DNA of 36,490 nucleotides from Lysobacterales bacterium (GTDB lineage Bacteria > Pseudomonadota > Gammaproteobacteria > Xanthomonadales > Xanthomonadaceae): positions 1 to 36,490 of the forward strand of contig JAATFG010000087.1 in assembly GCA_015655355.1 (NCBI GenBank), read 5' to 3'. The notes under the pieces were generated by a model. It was not told the DNA's origin. It made no database searches and saw only the letters and a program-made list of their open reading frames with translations. Positions 1 through 9,407 of this stretch are shown here, one piece after another; within the stretch, counting starts at the first letter, position 1; every line of letters starts with the position of its first letter. The position numbers were made by a program, and so were the translations under genes.

Positions 1-1373
1 ATCCCAAAGTGCACGGCAGCCTGCTCGGCCGCCGCGGCGTCGACGACGAAGTGATGCGGCAACAAGGCATCGAAGGCATCGACCTGCTGGTGCTCAATCT
101 CTATCCGTTCGAGAAAGTCGCCGCCGACAGGAACGCCAAGTTCGACGACATCATCGAGAACATCGACATCGGCGGCCCGGCGATGCTGCGCGCGGCGGCG
201 AAGAATTTCGCCTACGTCGCCGTCGCCACCGACCCGGGGCAATATGCCGGCCTTGTAGAGGAATTGAACGCGAACGACGGCAAGCTCGGCGCGAATACGC
301 GCTTCAAGCTCTCGGTCGCCGCGTTCAACCGCGTGGCGCAATACGACGCCGCGATCAGCAACGTGCTTGCGGCGATTGAAGTCCCTTCGGACGAAGGCGC
401 GAAGGACCGCGCGCAATTCTCCGCGCAGGCCAACGGCTCGTTCCTCAAGGTGATGGACTTGCGCTACGGCGAAAACCCGCACCAGAGCGCCGCGTTCTAC
501 CGCGATCTTCATCCGGCGCCGGGTTCGCTGGCGACGTTCGTCCAGTTGCAGGGCAAGGAATTGTCGTACAACAACATCGCCGATTCCGATGCGGCGTGGG
601 AATGCGTGCGCCAGTTCGACGCGCCGGCCTGCGTGATCGTCAAGCACGCCAACCCGTGCGGCGTCGCGGTCGGCGCCAGCGTGCTGGAAACCTACGAAAA
701 AGCCTACGAAACTGACCCGACCTCGGCCTTCGGCGGCATCCTCGCCTTCAACCGCACGCTCGATGCGGCGACCGCCAAGACCATCCTCGACCGCCAGTTC
801 GTCGAAGTGCTGATCGCGCCGGATTACGAAGACGCCGCGCTGGAATACGCGAAGAAGAAAGCCAACGTACGCGTGCTGAAGATCCCGATGGCGCCGACGT
901 CGAAGGGCTTCATCGACACCAAGCGCATCGGTTCCGGTCTGCTGATGCAGACCGCCGATGATCGCGTGGTGACGCGCGACGAATTGAGGATCGTGACCAG
1001 GCTCGCGCCGACCGACGCGCAGTTCGCCGACCTGTTGTTCGCGTGGAAGGTGGCGAAATTCGTCAAATCGAATGCCATCGTCTATGCGAAGGACGAGCGC
1101 ACCATCGGCGTCGGCGCCGGGCAAATGTCGCGCGTGTATTCGGCGCGCATCGCCGGGATCAAGGCCAACGACGCGAACCTGATCGTGCCGGGCAGCGTGA
1201 TGGCCAGCGACGCGTTCTTCCCGTTCCGCGACGGCATCGACGCCGCCGCGAGCGCCGGCATCAAGGCGGTGATCCAGCCCGGCGGCTCGATGCGCGACAG
1301 CGAGGTGATCGCCGCCGCGGACGAGCACGGCATCGCGATGGTGTTCACCGGCGTCCGCCATTTCCGCCACTGA
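1..1373 (+). CDS. purH: Bifunctional AICAR formyltransferase / IMP cyclohydrolase PurH, 5'-truncated by window edge
   Basis: PurH catalyses the last two steps of IMP synthesis: formylation of AICAR with 10-formyl-THF, then cyclisation of FAICAR. The reading frame is open from the first bases, with Pro-Lys codons before the first GTG at 9, so the gene begins left of the window. About 456 residues are visible, so roughly 70 N-terminal residues of the usual ~525 are missing. The visible part starts in the MGS-like cyclohydrolase domain ([26 protein letters not shown]). It continues into the AICAR transformylase domain with the KHANPCGVA catalytic Lys-His motif, [13 protein letters not shown], and a C-terminal stretch ending in [10 protein letters not shown]. 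The TMEM175-like gene follows after 8 nt and purD lies beyond it. The truncation comes from the window boundary and is not a mutation. Confidence 0.97.
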   Translation, partial: PKVHGSLLGRRGVDDEVMRQQGIEGIDLLVLNLYPFEKVAADRNAKFDDIIENIDIGGPAMLRAAAKNFAYVAVATDPGQYAGLVEELNANDGKLGANTRFKLSVAAFNRVAQYDAAISNVLAAIEVPSDEGAKDRAQFSAQANGSFLKVMDLRYGENPHQSAAFYRDLHPAPGSLATFVQLQGKELSYNNIADSDAAWECVRQFDAPACVIVKHANPCGVAVGASVLETYEKAYETDPTSAFGGILAFNRTLDAATAKTILDRQFVEVLIAPDYEDAALEYAKKKANVRVLKIPMAPTSKGFIDTKRIGSGLLMQTADDRVVTRDELRIVTRLAPTDAQFADLLFAWKVAKFVKSNAIVYAKDERTIGVGAGQMSRVYSARIAGIKANDANLIVPGSVMASDAFFPFRDGIDAAASAGIKAVIQPGGSMRDSEVIAAADEHGIAMVFTGVRHFRH

Positions 1374-1381
1374 GGTTTCAC

Positions 1382-2014
1382 ATGAACGACACCCGGCAGC
1401 CCGAAGACGAAATCATCCCGCACGCGGACGACCTCGGTCATCGCTACCTGGAACGGATGGTGTTGCTGTCGGATGGCGTGTTCGCCATCGCGATCACCCT
1501 GTCGGCGCTGGAAATCCGCCCGCAATCGGTCCCGGGCCAGGGCCTCTGGCAAGCGTGGTCGTTGCCGCTGCTGGTGTACTTCATGGCGTTCCTGCTGGTC
1601 GGCGGCGCCTGGATCGAGCATCGCCACGTCATGGCGCGGCTGGCGCGGATCGACCGCGTGGGCACCGCGCTGAATCTGGCGTTCCTCGGTTTCGTTGCGC
1701 TGTTGCCGATCACGGTGCGTGCGTTCCTCGAAGAGCCCGAGCGCAACGCACCGATCTATGTCGGCGTCACGCTGGCTGCCTATTTCACCCTGGCCCTGCT
1801 GTGGGCCCATGCCACGCTGGTCGGCAAACTCGCCCCGCAGGTCAATCGCGCCTTCGCGCTGGCGTGGCTGTTCAAGCTGCTGGGCATGGAAATCCTGCTG
1901 GTCGCCGCGTTCGCCTACCTGTTCCACCACAAGTGGATCGCGCTGGCTTGCGCCGTGGTCGGGGCCGCGCTGCGGTGGTGGTCGTACCGGTCCTTGCGTC
2001 GTTTCGGACGTTGA
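1382..2014 (+). CDS. TMEM175-family (DUF1211) putative potassium channel
   Basis: A 210-aa integral membrane protein. Near the N-terminus it has the family hallmark [16 protein letters not shown] in the first transmembrane helix, where bacterial TMEM175 proteins have their conserved R..FSDGVFAI pore-lining motif. About five to six hydrophobic helices follow, interrupted by charged loops ([22 protein letters not shown]). Prokaryotic TMEM175 proteins are tetrameric, K+-permeable, weakly selective channels; function here is inferred from the family. The ATG at 1382 has a GAGG 6 nt upstream and lies 8 nt after the purH stop, while purD begins 25 nt after its stop, so the three genes are probably cotranscribed. 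In-frame translation upstream of 1382 is only a shadow of purH. Confidence 0.85.
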   Translation: MNDTRQPEDEIIPHADDLGHRYLERMVLLSDGVFAIAITLSALEIRPQSVPGQGLWQAWSLPLLVYFMAFLLVGGAWIEHRHVMARLARIDRVGTALNLAFLGFVALLPITVRAFLEEPERNAPIYVGVTLAAYFTLALLWAHATLVGKLAPQVNRAFALAWLFKLLGMEILLVAAFAYLFHHKWIALACAVVGAALRWWSYRSLRRFGR

Positions 2015-2039
2015 GCGAACCCTCCCTGGAAGCCCATCA

Positions 2040-3326
2040 ATGAAAGTTCTTGTCATCGGTTCCGGTGGTCGCGAACACGCGCTGGCGTGGAAGCTGGCGC
2101 AAAGCGCTCGCGTCGATGAAATCATCGTCGCGCCCGGCAATGCCGGCACCGCGACCGAAGCGAAGTGCCGCAACGCCAACATCAAGGCCACCGATCTCGA
2201 CGGCCTGCTGAAACTCGCGCAGGACGAAAACGTCGGCGTCACCGTGGTCGGCCCGGAAGTGCCGCTGGTCGCCGGCGTGGTCGACCTGTTCCGCGCGCAC
2301 GGCCTGCGCGTCTTCGGCCCGACCGCGAAGGCCGCGCAGCTCGAAGGCAGCAAGGCCTTCGCCAAGGATTTCCTCAAGCGCCACGGCATCCCGACCGCGT
2401 TCTACGAAGTGCACACGAACGTCGATGACGCGCTCGCCTACGTTCGCGAAAAGGGCGCGCCGATCGTGATCAAGGCCGACGGCCTCGCCGCGGGCAAGGG
2501 CGTGATCGTGGCGATGACGCTCGAAGAAGCCGAAGCCGCGGTGCGCGACATGCTTTCCGGCAACGCCTTCGGTGACGCAGGCGCGCGCGTGGTCATCGAG
2601 GAATTCCTCGACGGCGAGGAAGCCAGCTTCATCTCGATGGTCGACGGCCAGTTCGCGCTGCCGATGGCAACGAGCCAGGACCACAAGCGCGTCGGCGACG
2701 GCGACACCGGCCCGAATACCGGTGGCATGGGCGCGTATTCGCCCGCGCCGGTGGTGACGCCCGACGTGCACGAACGCGTGATGCGCGAAGTGGTCGAGCC
2801 GACCGTGCAAGGCATGATCGCCGATGGCGTGCCGTTCACCGGCTTCCTGTATGCGGGTTTGATGATCGACGCCGGCGGCGCGCCGAAGGTCATCGAATTC
2901 AACGTGCGCTTCGGCGACCCGGAAACGCAGCCGGTGATGTTGCGCCTGCAAAGCGACCTGCTCGCTCTGGTTGAGGCGGCCATCGACGGCAAGCTTGCAG
3001 GGGTCGAAGCGCAGTGGACACCGCAGCCGTCGCTCGGCGTGGTGCTGGCGGCAAAGCCCTATCCGGAAGCGCCGATCACCGGCGAGGTGATTTCCGGCCT
3101 TGACGACGTGCCCGCGAATGCGAAGGTTTTCCACGCCGGCACCGCGCTCGACGCGCACGGCAACGTGGTCAGCGCCGGCGGCCGCGTGCTGTGCGTGGCC
3201 GCGCTCGGCGACAGCGTCGGCGAGGCGCAGAAGAACGCGTATGCCGGCGTGGCGAAGATTGCGTGGGCCAACGAGTTCCACCGCAACGACATCGGCTGGC
3301 GCGCGATTGCGCGCGAGCAAGGCTGA
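2040..3326 (+). CDS. purD: Phosphoribosylamine--glycine ligase (GARS)
   Basis: A 428-aa, full-length enzyme that ligates phosphoribosylamine and glycine using ATP, the second step of purine synthesis, in the cytosol. The N-terminal domain opens with [19 protein letters not shown]. The ATP-grasp core includes [13 protein letters not shown] (residues ~140-152), the [10 protein letters not shown] and [13 protein letters not shown] signatures, and the metal-binding [13 protein letters not shown]. The C-terminal domain ends in [13 protein letters not shown]. The ATG at 2040 is preceded by TGGAAG about 9 nt upstream and matches the canonical PurD N-terminus; the long in-frame extension upstream overlaps the channel gene and is not real. 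It is the third gene of the purH-channel-purD unit. Confidence 0.98.
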   Translation: MKVLVIGSGGREHALAWKLAQSARVDEIIVAPGNAGTATEAKCRNANIKATDLDGLLKLAQDENVGVTVVGPEVPLVAGVVDLFRAHGLRVFGPTAKAAQLEGSKAFAKDFLKRHGIPTAFYEVHTNVDDALAYVREKGAPIVIKADGLAAGKGVIVAMTLEEAEAAVRDMLSGNAFGDAGARVVIEEFLDGEEASFISMVDGQFALPMATSQDHKRVGDGDTGPNTGGMGAYSPAPVVTPDVHERVMREVVEPTVQGMIADGVPFTGFLYAGLMIDAGGAPKVIEFNVRFGDPETQPVMLRLQSDLLALVEAAIDGKLAGVEAQWTPQPSLGVVLAAKPYPEAPITGEVISGLDDVPANAKVFHAGTALDAHGNVVSAGGRVLCVAALGDSVGEAQKNAYAGVAKIAWANEFHRNDIGWRAIAREQG

Positions 3327-3385
3327 TCCGACGGACGTGATCGCGTAAGCGTCCGCATGGCACCGCTTCGGCGATAATCCGCGCG

Positions 3386-5608
3386 ATGCCCGCGAACAAC
3401 CTCCTCAACCAGTTGTGGTCGCACGAGAAGGCCAGCTATGGCCTGCGCGTGCTGGTCGCGCTTTCGGCGACGGTGGCGTATTGCGTTGCGACGCATGCGC
3501 TCGGGCTGGTGCCGGCGATGTTCCTCGGCATCATCGCCTCGGCGCTGGCCGAGACCGACGACAACTGGTGGGGCCGCACGAAGTCGGTGTTGCTGATGCT
3601 GCTGTGCTTCGCCGCTTCGATCGCGGCGACCACGGCGTTGTTCCCGCATCCGTGGCCGTTCGTCGCCGGGCTGGCGCTGGCGAGTTTCGGCTCCACCTTG
3701 ATCGGTGCGCTCGGCCAGCGCTACGCGAGCATCGGCACGGCGACGGTGACCATCGCGCTCTACGCGTTGCTCGGCCTCGATCGCCACCATGACACCGACT
3801 TCGCGCACGCGCTGCAAACCACGCTGCCACTGCTGTACGGCGCGGCATGGTACGGCGTGCTCAGCATCGCGTGGACGCGGCTGTTCGCCAACCGGCCGAT
3901 CCGCGAGAAGCTCGGCGCGTTGTTCTTCGCCCTGCAAAAACTGCTGCGCGCGAAGGCGGATCTGTTCGAGCCGGTGCACGACGCCGATCACCACGCCCTG
4001 CGCGTGCAACTGGCCCAGCGCAACAACGAAGTGGTGGGCGCGCTCAACGAGGCGAAGCACGCGATCATGGCGCGTTTCGGCCGCAGCGGCCGCCCGGGCG
4101 TGCAATCGGGGCTGTATTTCCGCCTGTATTTCCTTGCCCAGGATCTGCACGAGCGCGCTTCGAGTTCGCATTACCCGTACGCCGAACTGGGCGAGGCGTT
4201 CTTCCACTCCGACGTGATGTACCGCTTCCGCCGCCTGATCGCGCTGCAGGGCGAGGCCTGCGCGGCGCTGGGCGAGGCGATCCGCCTGCGCGTGCCATTC
4301 GCGTACCCGGAACGCGCGCGCAAGGCACGGCTGGACCTGGCCGCGTCGATGGATTGGCTGCGCGCGCATGTGGAAAAACCGCAGCAGCGCCTGCTGCCGC
4401 AACTGGACCTGCTCGAACGCAACCTGCGCGGCATCGAACAGCAGATGCTCGAAGCGGTCGAAGCGGACAGCACGCTGGACAACATCGACACCCGCCTGCG
4501 CGACTCCTCGCCGCACACGCCGGGCGAGATGGCCACCCGCATCCGCCAGCAGCTCACCCCGAAATCGCTGCTGTTCCGCCACGGCCTGCGCATGGCACTC
4601 GCACTCGCCGCCGGCTACGTGCTGCTGCAGAACCTGCACACGCACAACGGCTACTGGATATTGATGACCACCGCGTTCGTGTGCCGGCCGAACTTCGGCG
4701 CCACGCGCCTGCGCCTGGTGCAGCGCATCGTCGGCACCCTGATCGGCGTCGCGCTGACCTGGGCGTTCATGCAGCTGTTCCCGGGCACCGCGCTGCAATT
4801 GCTGCTGGCCTCGGTCGCGGCGCTGGTGTTCTTCCTCACCCGCACCGACCGCTACGTGGCCGCGACCGCGTCGATCACGGTGATGGCGTTGCTGTGCTTC
4901 AACCTGATCGGCGACGGCTTCGTGCTGCTGTGGCCGCGCCTGCTCGACACCCTGATCGGCTGCGCGATCGCCGCGCTGGCGTCGCTTTTCATCCTGCCGG
5001 ACTGGGGCCGCGAGCGCCTGCACGCGGTGGCCGCGAACGTGCTCGACAGCAGCGCGCGCTACCTCGACGCGGTACTCGCGCACTACCGGGAAGACCGCCG
5101 CGACGACCTCGCCTGGCGCATCGCCCGGCGCGACATGCACAACGCCGACGCGGCGCTGTCGGCGCTGATTTCGAGCATGCTGCGCGAGCCGGCGCAAATC
5201 CGCGAACGCAGCAACCTCGACGCCGGCTTCCGTTTCCTCGCCCTGTCGAACACGCTGCTGAGCTATCTGTCCGCGCTCGGCGCGCATCGCGAGAAGATCG
5301 ACACCCGCGGCGACGGCGACGAGCGCGTGCCGTTCGACCGCCGCCTGCTCGATGCCGCGGGCCAGCAGGTGCAGGCGCAGATGCGCGCGATCGCCGGCGC
5401 GCTGCGGCAACGCACGCCGGTACCGGCCGGCGATGCCGACGGCGAAGCGGCGCTGATCGCGCGCCTGGAACACGTCGATGCCGGTGCGGAAGACGAACGA
5501 TCGCTGCAGCGCCTGGTCCGCAACCAATTGGCGCTGGTGCTGCGCATGCTGCCTTCGCTGCGCGAAGCCGCCGCCGCGCTGGGCGCGGGCGCAACGCCGG
5601 AAAAGTGA
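3386..5608 (+). CDS. FUSC-family inner-membrane protein, YccS/YhfK type
   Basis: A 740-aa membrane protein with the duplicated FUSC layout. A first hydrophobic block at residues ~18-165 is followed by a long soluble helical segment (~170-390, rich in Arg/Glu/Leu and probably cytoplasmic). A second hydrophobic block at ~405-540 contains HNGYWILMTTAFVCRPNFGATRLRL..QRIVGTLIG (gaps omitted), the typical FUSC/YccS signature, and a soluble C-terminal tail closes the protein. FUSC proteins are related to fusaric-acid and aromatic-acid efflux subunits; YccS-type members have no firmly established substrate, so none is assigned. It begins 59 nt after purD with no obvious terminator between, and is followed after 66 nt by the LplT-like gene. 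Confidence 0.87.
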   Translation: MPANNLLNQLWSHEKASYGLRVLVALSATVAYCVATHALGLVPAMFLGIIASALAETDDNWWGRTKSVLLMLLCFAASIAATTALFPHPWPFVAGLALASFGSTLIGALGQRYASIGTATVTIALYALLGLDRHHDTDFAHALQTTLPLLYGAAWYGVLSIAWTRLFANRPIREKLGALFFALQKLLRAKADLFEPVHDADHHALRVQLAQRNNEVVGALNEAKHAIMARFGRSGRPGVQSGLYFRLYFLAQDLHERASSSHYPYAELGEAFFHSDVMYRFRRLIALQGEACAALGEAIRLRVPFAYPERARKARLDLAASMDWLRAHVEKPQQRLLPQLDLLERNLRGIEQQMLEAVEADSTLDNIDTRLRDSSPHTPGEMATRIRQQLTPKSLLFRHGLRMALALAAGYVLLQNLHTHNGYWILMTTAFVCRPNFGATRLRLVQRIVGTLIGVALTWAFMQLFPGTALQLLLASVAALVFFLTRTDRYVAATASITVMALLCFNLIGDGFVLLWPRLLDTLIGCAIAALASLFILPDWGRERLHAVAANVLDSSARYLDAVLAHYREDRRDDLAWRIARRDMHNADAALSALISSMLREPAQIRERSNLDAGFRFLALSNTLLSYLSALGAHREKIDTRGDGDERVPFDRRLLDAAGQQVQAQMRAIAGALRQRTPVPAGDADGEAALIARLEHVDAGAEDERSLQRLVRNQLALVLRMLPSLREAAAALGAGATPEK

Positions 5609-5674
5609 CCGCACCCGCCCTGCGCGCCACCGCGCTCTGCTAGGCTGCGGCGAGTTTCGATCCGGTACCGACGC

Positions 5675-7021
5675 ATGGCCCATGGCCCCAACCAGTTCGC
5701 ACTGCTGAAACAGCGCCGTTTCCTGCCGTATTTCGGCGTGCAGACGCTCAACGCGTTCAACGACAACGTGTACCGGCAATCGATCATCGCCCTGCTGTTC
5801 TGGCTCGGCGTGGACAGCAACGAACGCGCGCTGTACGCCAGCCTCGCGCCGGCGCTTTTCATCCTGCCGTTCTTCCTGTTCTCGGCCACCGCGGGCCAGA
5901 TTGCCGAGAAGCTGGAGAAGTCGCGGCTGATCCGCTTCACCACCGCGGCGGAAGTGTTCGTGATGCTGTTCGCCGCCGCCGGTTTCTACTGGCGCAACCT
6001 GCCGATATTGCTCGTCGCGTTGTTCCTGACCGGGATGCACTCCACCCTGTTCGGGCCGGTGAAGTATTCGATCCTGCCGTCGGTGCTGAAGCCCGAGGAA
6101 CTGGTCGGCGGCAACGGCCTGGTGGAAATGGGCACCTCGATCGCGGTGCTGACCGGCATGATCGTCGGCGGCCTGACCTTCTCGGTCGTGCACGCGCACG
6201 GCCCACTGATCGCCTCGCTCACGGTGATCGCGCTGGCGCTGGCCGGCAACCTGTGTTCGCGCTTCATCCCGCCCATCGACGCGGCCGCGCCGGGACTGGC
6301 GATCAATCCGAATTTCATCGCCGAATCGCGGGCGATCCTGCGTTTGGCGCGCAAGGACAGGTCGGTGCGCTTCAGCGTGCTGGGCGTGTCGTGGTTCTGG
6401 TTCGCCGGCACCCTGCTCACGTCGCAGTTGCCGACCTATGCGGAAACCAACCTCGGCGGCGCCAGCGATTCCGGCCTGCTGTACATCTTCGCCCTGGCGC
6501 TGTTCTCGGTCGGCACCGGGATCGGTTCGATCCTGTGCGAAAAGCTGTCGGCGCGCGGCGGGCAACCGGTCGAGCCGGGCCTGGTGCCGCTGGGCGCGCT
6601 CGGCGTGACCGTGTTCCTGATCGACCTGTATTTCGCCCGCAGCGGCGCGGCGCCGCACGCCGGCCTGAGCGTGATGCAGTTCGTGCATGCGCCGGGCAGC
6701 GCGCGCATCATCGTCGACCTGCTGGGCATCGGCCTGGCGATGGGGCTTTTCATCGTGCCGCTGTTCGCGCTGATCCAGAGCCGCACGCCGAAGTCGGAAC
6801 TGTCGCGGGTCATCGCCGCGCTCAACATCCAGAACGCGATCTTCATCGTCGCCGGTTCGTTGTGCGGCCTGCTCCTGCATTTCCTGCACTGGACGGTGCC
6901 GCAGATGTACCTCGCCCTGGCCGTCGCCAACGCGCTGATGGGCGCGCTGATCTTCGCCCAAGTACCGGAATTCTGGACGCGATTCCTGCGCTGGAATCGC
7001 TCGTTGCTGCGCATGCGCTGA
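5675..7021 (+). CDS. MFS transporter, LplT-like (lysophospholipid flippase family)
   Basis: A 448-aa major-facilitator protein with about 12 predicted membrane helices. The N-terminus (FLPYFGVQTLNAFNDNVYRQS) and the loop GMHSTLFGPVKYSILP..L..EELVGGNGLVEMGT match LplT and the transporter half of LplT-Aas fusions. In those systems lysophospholipids are flipped to the cytoplasmic face for re-acylation. No acyltransferase or acyl-ACP synthetase domain is attached, and none lies next to it. The gene is convergent with ampE, with 60 nt between the stops. It should not be read as the sugar transporter of the distant glycan locus. Confidence 0.82.
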   Translation: MAHGPNQFALLKQRRFLPYFGVQTLNAFNDNVYRQSIIALLFWLGVDSNERALYASLAPALFILPFFLFSATAGQIAEKLEKSRLIRFTTAAEVFVMLFAAAGFYWRNLPILLVALFLTGMHSTLFGPVKYSILPSVLKPEELVGGNGLVEMGTSIAVLTGMIVGGLTFSVVHAHGPLIASLTVIALALAGNLCSRFIPPIDAAAPGLAINPNFIAESRAILRLARKDRSVRFSVLGVSWFWFAGTLLTSQLPTYAETNLGGASDSGLLYIFALALFSVGTGIGSILCEKLSARGGQPVEPGLVPLGALGVTVFLIDLYFARSGAAPHAGLSVMQFVHAPGSARIIVDLLGIGLAMGLFIVPLFALIQSRTPKSELSRVIAALNIQNAIFIVAGSLCGLLLHFLHWTVPQMYLALAVANALMGALIFAQVPEFWTRFLRWNRSLLRMR

Positions 7022-7081
7022 GGCGGCCATCCATGGCCGGGCGTTCGCCGCTTTGCGCGGCAATGCTGCACAAAGCGCGCC

Positions 7082-7990
7082 TCAGCTCACCCAGCCCCCG
7101 ATCACGAAGGCGGCCAGCGCCGCCATCCAGATCAGCAACACGCGCCACACCAGCGACATCGCGTCGCGCAGTTCAGGCAATTGCGGCAGCGTCGCCACCA
7201 GGCCCGCACCGGCGAATTCCTCGGCGTCCTCGTCCAGCTCGCGGCGCACGCCGGCATGCGCGGCGGCGGTGAGGAACCCGGTCCCGAACTGGCGCCAATC
7301 CTTGCCGCCGTTGTCGCGCCACGCGGTGCGCACCGCTTCGAAATTGCCGGCCAATGCCAGCGCCAGCGTCATCAGTTGCGCGGTCGGCCACTGCAGCCAC
7401 GCCTGCAACCGGCGCGCGCCGGCGCGCGTGGCCTCGGGCAGCAAGGCGGAAAATTCGCCGGCGGCGGAAAACCCGACCAGGCGGAACAGCAACGCGCCGC
7501 ACGGGCCAAACACGAGGAACCACAGCAACACGCCGAACCAGCGCTGCAACGCGCCGACGAACACCGCCTCGACCAGGGCGCGCGCATCGTCGCGCGGCAG
7601 CTCTTGCGAAACATCTCCCGGCGGCCACAGGTTCGCCACCGCCACGGCGCGCGCATCGGCATCATGGCTGTCGAGGATCGCTTCGACGTCGACGTCCAGA
7701 TCGCGCGGGCCCCACGCGTATACCAGCACGAAGATCTCGAACAGGAAGCCCGGCAAGCCGAACCAGCCGCGCTGCAGCCACCATTGCAGCAGGCCGCACA
7801 GCAGCAGCGGCGGCACCAGCGCCAGTGCGACGCCATGGCGGCCGCGCCAGAACGCGGCGTCGCCGAACAGGCCGTCGAGCCAGCGCAGCCACGTCGCGTA
7901 CCACGCGAAGCGGCGCAGGCGCAGCACCGTCGCGGGGGCCAGATGGCCGAGCGCCAACGCAAGCAATACCGCGACGAGCAGGATGAACAT
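7082..7990 (-). CDS. ampE: AmpE-like inner-membrane protein
   Basis: A 302-aa membrane protein beginning MFILLVAVLLALALGHL, followed by the arrangement typical of AmpE/CobD-like proteins: an amphipathic region, hydrophobic segments around WLQRGWFGLPGFLFEIFVL, the YAWGPRDLDVDVEAIL stretch and FGPCGALLFRLV. AmpE is classically the partner of AmpD in beta-lactamase induction and peptidoglycan-recycling signalling; its biochemical role is unclear. No ampD is visible beside it. The gene starts 9 nt after the nudC stop and is the last gene of the five-gene minus-strand cluster starting at 10630. Confidence 0.82.
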   Translation of the reverse strand: MFILLVAVLLALALGHLAPATVLRLRRFAWYATWLRWLDGLFGDAAFWRGRHGVALALVPPLLLCGLLQWWLQRGWFGLPGFLFEIFVLVYAWGPRDLDVDVEAILDSHDADARAVAVANLWPPGDVSQELPRDDARALVEAVFVGALQRWFGVLLWFLVFGPCGALLFRLVGFSAAGEFSALLPEATRAGARRLQAWLQWPTAQLMTLALALAGNFEAVRTAWRDNGGKDWRQFGTGFLTAAAHAGVRRELDEDAEEFAGAGLVATLPQLPELRDAMSLVWRVLLIWMAALAAFVIGGWVS

Positions 7991-7999
7991 GGCCCTACC

Positions 8000-8881
8000 T
8001 TACCCGCTTCGGTGCCAACGTTCGATCAAGGCGCGCGCGATCGAGATGCGCGGCGGCAACTGCAGCGGCGCATCGTCACGGCCTTCCAGCGCGGCGCCGA
8101 TCTCCGCGCGGGTGAACCAGCGCGCGTCCTCCAATTCGCCATCGACCTGCGGCGCGTCCGGCTCGGCATCGGCTTCGAAGCCGAGCATCAGCGAGCCGGG
8201 AAACGGCCACGGCTGCGAAGCGAGGTAACGCGCGGACTTGATCCGCACGCGGGTTTCCTCGAACACTTCGCGCGCCACGGTTTGTTCAAGCGTTTCGCCC
8301 GGCTCGACGAAGCCGGCGATGCACGAATAGCGCTTTTCCGGCCACGCCGCGTTGTGCCCGAGCAACAGTCTTTCGCCATCGCTGGCGGTCACGATGATCG
8401 CCGGATCGGTGCGCGGATAATGCTCGGCATTGCAGCGCAGGCACACGCCGAGGTAACCGGCGCGGCGGAACTCGATCTCGCCGCCGCAGGCGCTGCAGAA
8501 TCGGGTACGTGCATGCCAGTGCATCAGCGCGCGCGCCAGCGCGAACACGCCGGCCTCGAACGCCGGCCATTGCGCCGCCGCACTGCGCAGATCGATGCGC
8601 GCCGGCGCGTCGAAAGCGACCACTTCGGCAGCCACCGCGAAATGCGCGATGCCCGGCTTCTCGCCGGCAGTGCTCAATCCGAGGAAGATCGACAGGCCCG
8701 GCCCGCCGCCGAGTTGCGCGCCGGTCGGCATCGCCGGCTGCTGCGCGGCGTCGCACAGCGCGTTGCCGTCCTTGTCGATGACGAGGATGCGCGCTTGCGG
8801 CCACAATGCGGCGAGCGCGGCGTGGTCGTGGCGCAGATAATCGGCACGATCCAGCGTGCCGTCGGAGAAAGCGAAATCCAT
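8000..8881 (-). CDS. nudC: NADH pyrophosphatase / NAD-capped RNA hydrolase NudC
   Basis: A 293-aa Nudix enzyme that cleaves NAD(H) to NMN and AMP; in E. coli it also removes NAD caps from RNA 5' ends. A zinc ribbon is visible as CSACG...CLRC, followed by NAEHYPRTDP. The Nudix box reads GFVEPGETLEQTVAREVFEE and conforms to GX5EX7REUXEEXGU except that the terminal G-U is replaced by T-R-V. The NudC-specific SQPWPFPGSLMLGF motif follows directly. The start is ATG at 8881. It lies between erpA (74 nt upstream) and ampE (9 nt downstream) on the same strand. Confidence 0.95.
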   Translation of the reverse strand: MDFAFSDGTLDRADYLRHDHAALAALWPQARILVIDKDGNALCDAAQQPAMPTGAQLGGGPGLSIFLGLSTAGEKPGIAHFAVAAEVVAFDAPARIDLRSAAAQWPAFEAGVFALARALMHWHARTRFCSACGGEIEFRRAGYLGVCLRCNAEHYPRTDPAIIVTASDGERLLLGHNAAWPEKRYSCIAGFVEPGETLEQTVAREVFEETRVRIKSARYLASQPWPFPGSLMLGFEADAEPDAPQVDGELEDARWFTRAEIGAALEGRDDAPLQLPPRISIARALIERWHRSG

Positions 8882-8923
8882 GCGCCGATTCTACGCCCCC
8901 TCTTCCCGACGCTACGTGCGCGC

Positions 8924-8946
8924 CCTCTCCCCCACGAGGGGAGAGG
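8924..8946. repeat. 9-bp perfect-stem hairpin in the erpA-nudC gap
   Basis: CCTCTCCCC at 8924-8932 and GGGGAGAGG at 8938-8946 form a perfect 9-bp stem with a 5-nt loop just downstream of the erpA stop. There is no T-run after the stem in the minus-strand (transcription) direction, so it is not a convincing intrinsic terminator. It could be a processing or stability element, or a small dispersed palindromic repeat. Confidence 0.55.
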
Positions 8947-8955
8947 CAAAAACCA

Positions 8956-9342
8956 TCAGACGCTGAAGCTGCTGCCGCAGCCGCAGGTGGTCTTGGCGTT
9001 GGGGTTGCGGATCACGAACTGCGCGCCGCTGAGGCCTTCGCTGTAATCCACTTCGGCGCCGGTGAGGTATTGCAGGCTGAGCGGATCGACCAGCAAGGTC
9101 ACGCCATTGGTGACGACGGCGAGGTCGTCCTCGGCGCGGTTCTCGTCGAACTCGAAGCCATACTGGAAGCCACTGCAGCCGCCGCCTTCGATGTAGACGC
9201 GCAGGGCCAGTTCGGGATTGCCTTCCTCGGAGATCAGTTCGCCCACCTTCGCCGCGGCGGTGGGCGTGAACAGCAACGGCGCGGCAACGGAACGGTAATC
9301 CGGCGCGACGGGTTTGCTCGGCAGGGAGATCAGCGTGCTCAT
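8956..9342 (-). CDS. erpA: A-type iron-sulfur cluster insertion protein ErpA
   Basis: A 128-aa A-type carrier that delivers Fe-S clusters to apoproteins, for example in isoprenoid synthesis and respiration. The core starts at [20 protein letters not shown]. The three cluster-binding cysteines appear in [11 protein letters not shown] and in the C-terminal TTCGCGSSF motif. The ATG at 9342 gives [10 protein letters not shown] and a length usual for ErpA with a short N-terminal extension. A possible upstream start at 9411 would add 23 residues with no family resemblance and was not used. It lies downstream of the DUF6776-like gene, with a 65-nt gap, and upstream of nudC. Confidence 0.95.
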   Translation of the reverse strand: MSTLISLPSKPVAPDYRSVAAPLLFTPTAAAKVGELISEEGNPELALRVYIEGGGCSGFQYGFEFDENRAEDDLAVVTNGVTLLVDPLSLQYLTGAEVDYSEGLSGAQFVIRNPNAKTTCGCGSSFSV

Positions 9343-9407
9343 GGGTACAGCATGGAGCCGGCGGCGCCCCAGTTCAAGCGCTCCGCTGCAACGCTCGGTG
9401 CCGGCGT

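Noticed and set aside
1..1373. purH as a broken gene lacking its start
   Set aside because: The frame is open to base 1 and matches PurH up to the edge, so the missing N-terminus is explained by the window boundary.
5675..7021. MFS protein as the missing sugar permease of the glycan locus
   Set aside because: Its signature motifs match LplT-type lysophospholipid transporters and it is more than 10 kb away with unrelated neighbours.
7025..7038. GGCCATCCATGGCC hairpin between the convergent MFS and ampE genes as a terminator
   Set aside because: The stem is only 6 bp and no T-run follows on either strand.
3059..7063. A 1334-codon open frame on the minus strand, antisense to purD, the FUSC gene and the MFS gene
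   Set aside because: Composition is Arg/Gln/His-rich, typical of GC-rich antisense frames; no domain is recognisable, and it opposes three well-supported genes.
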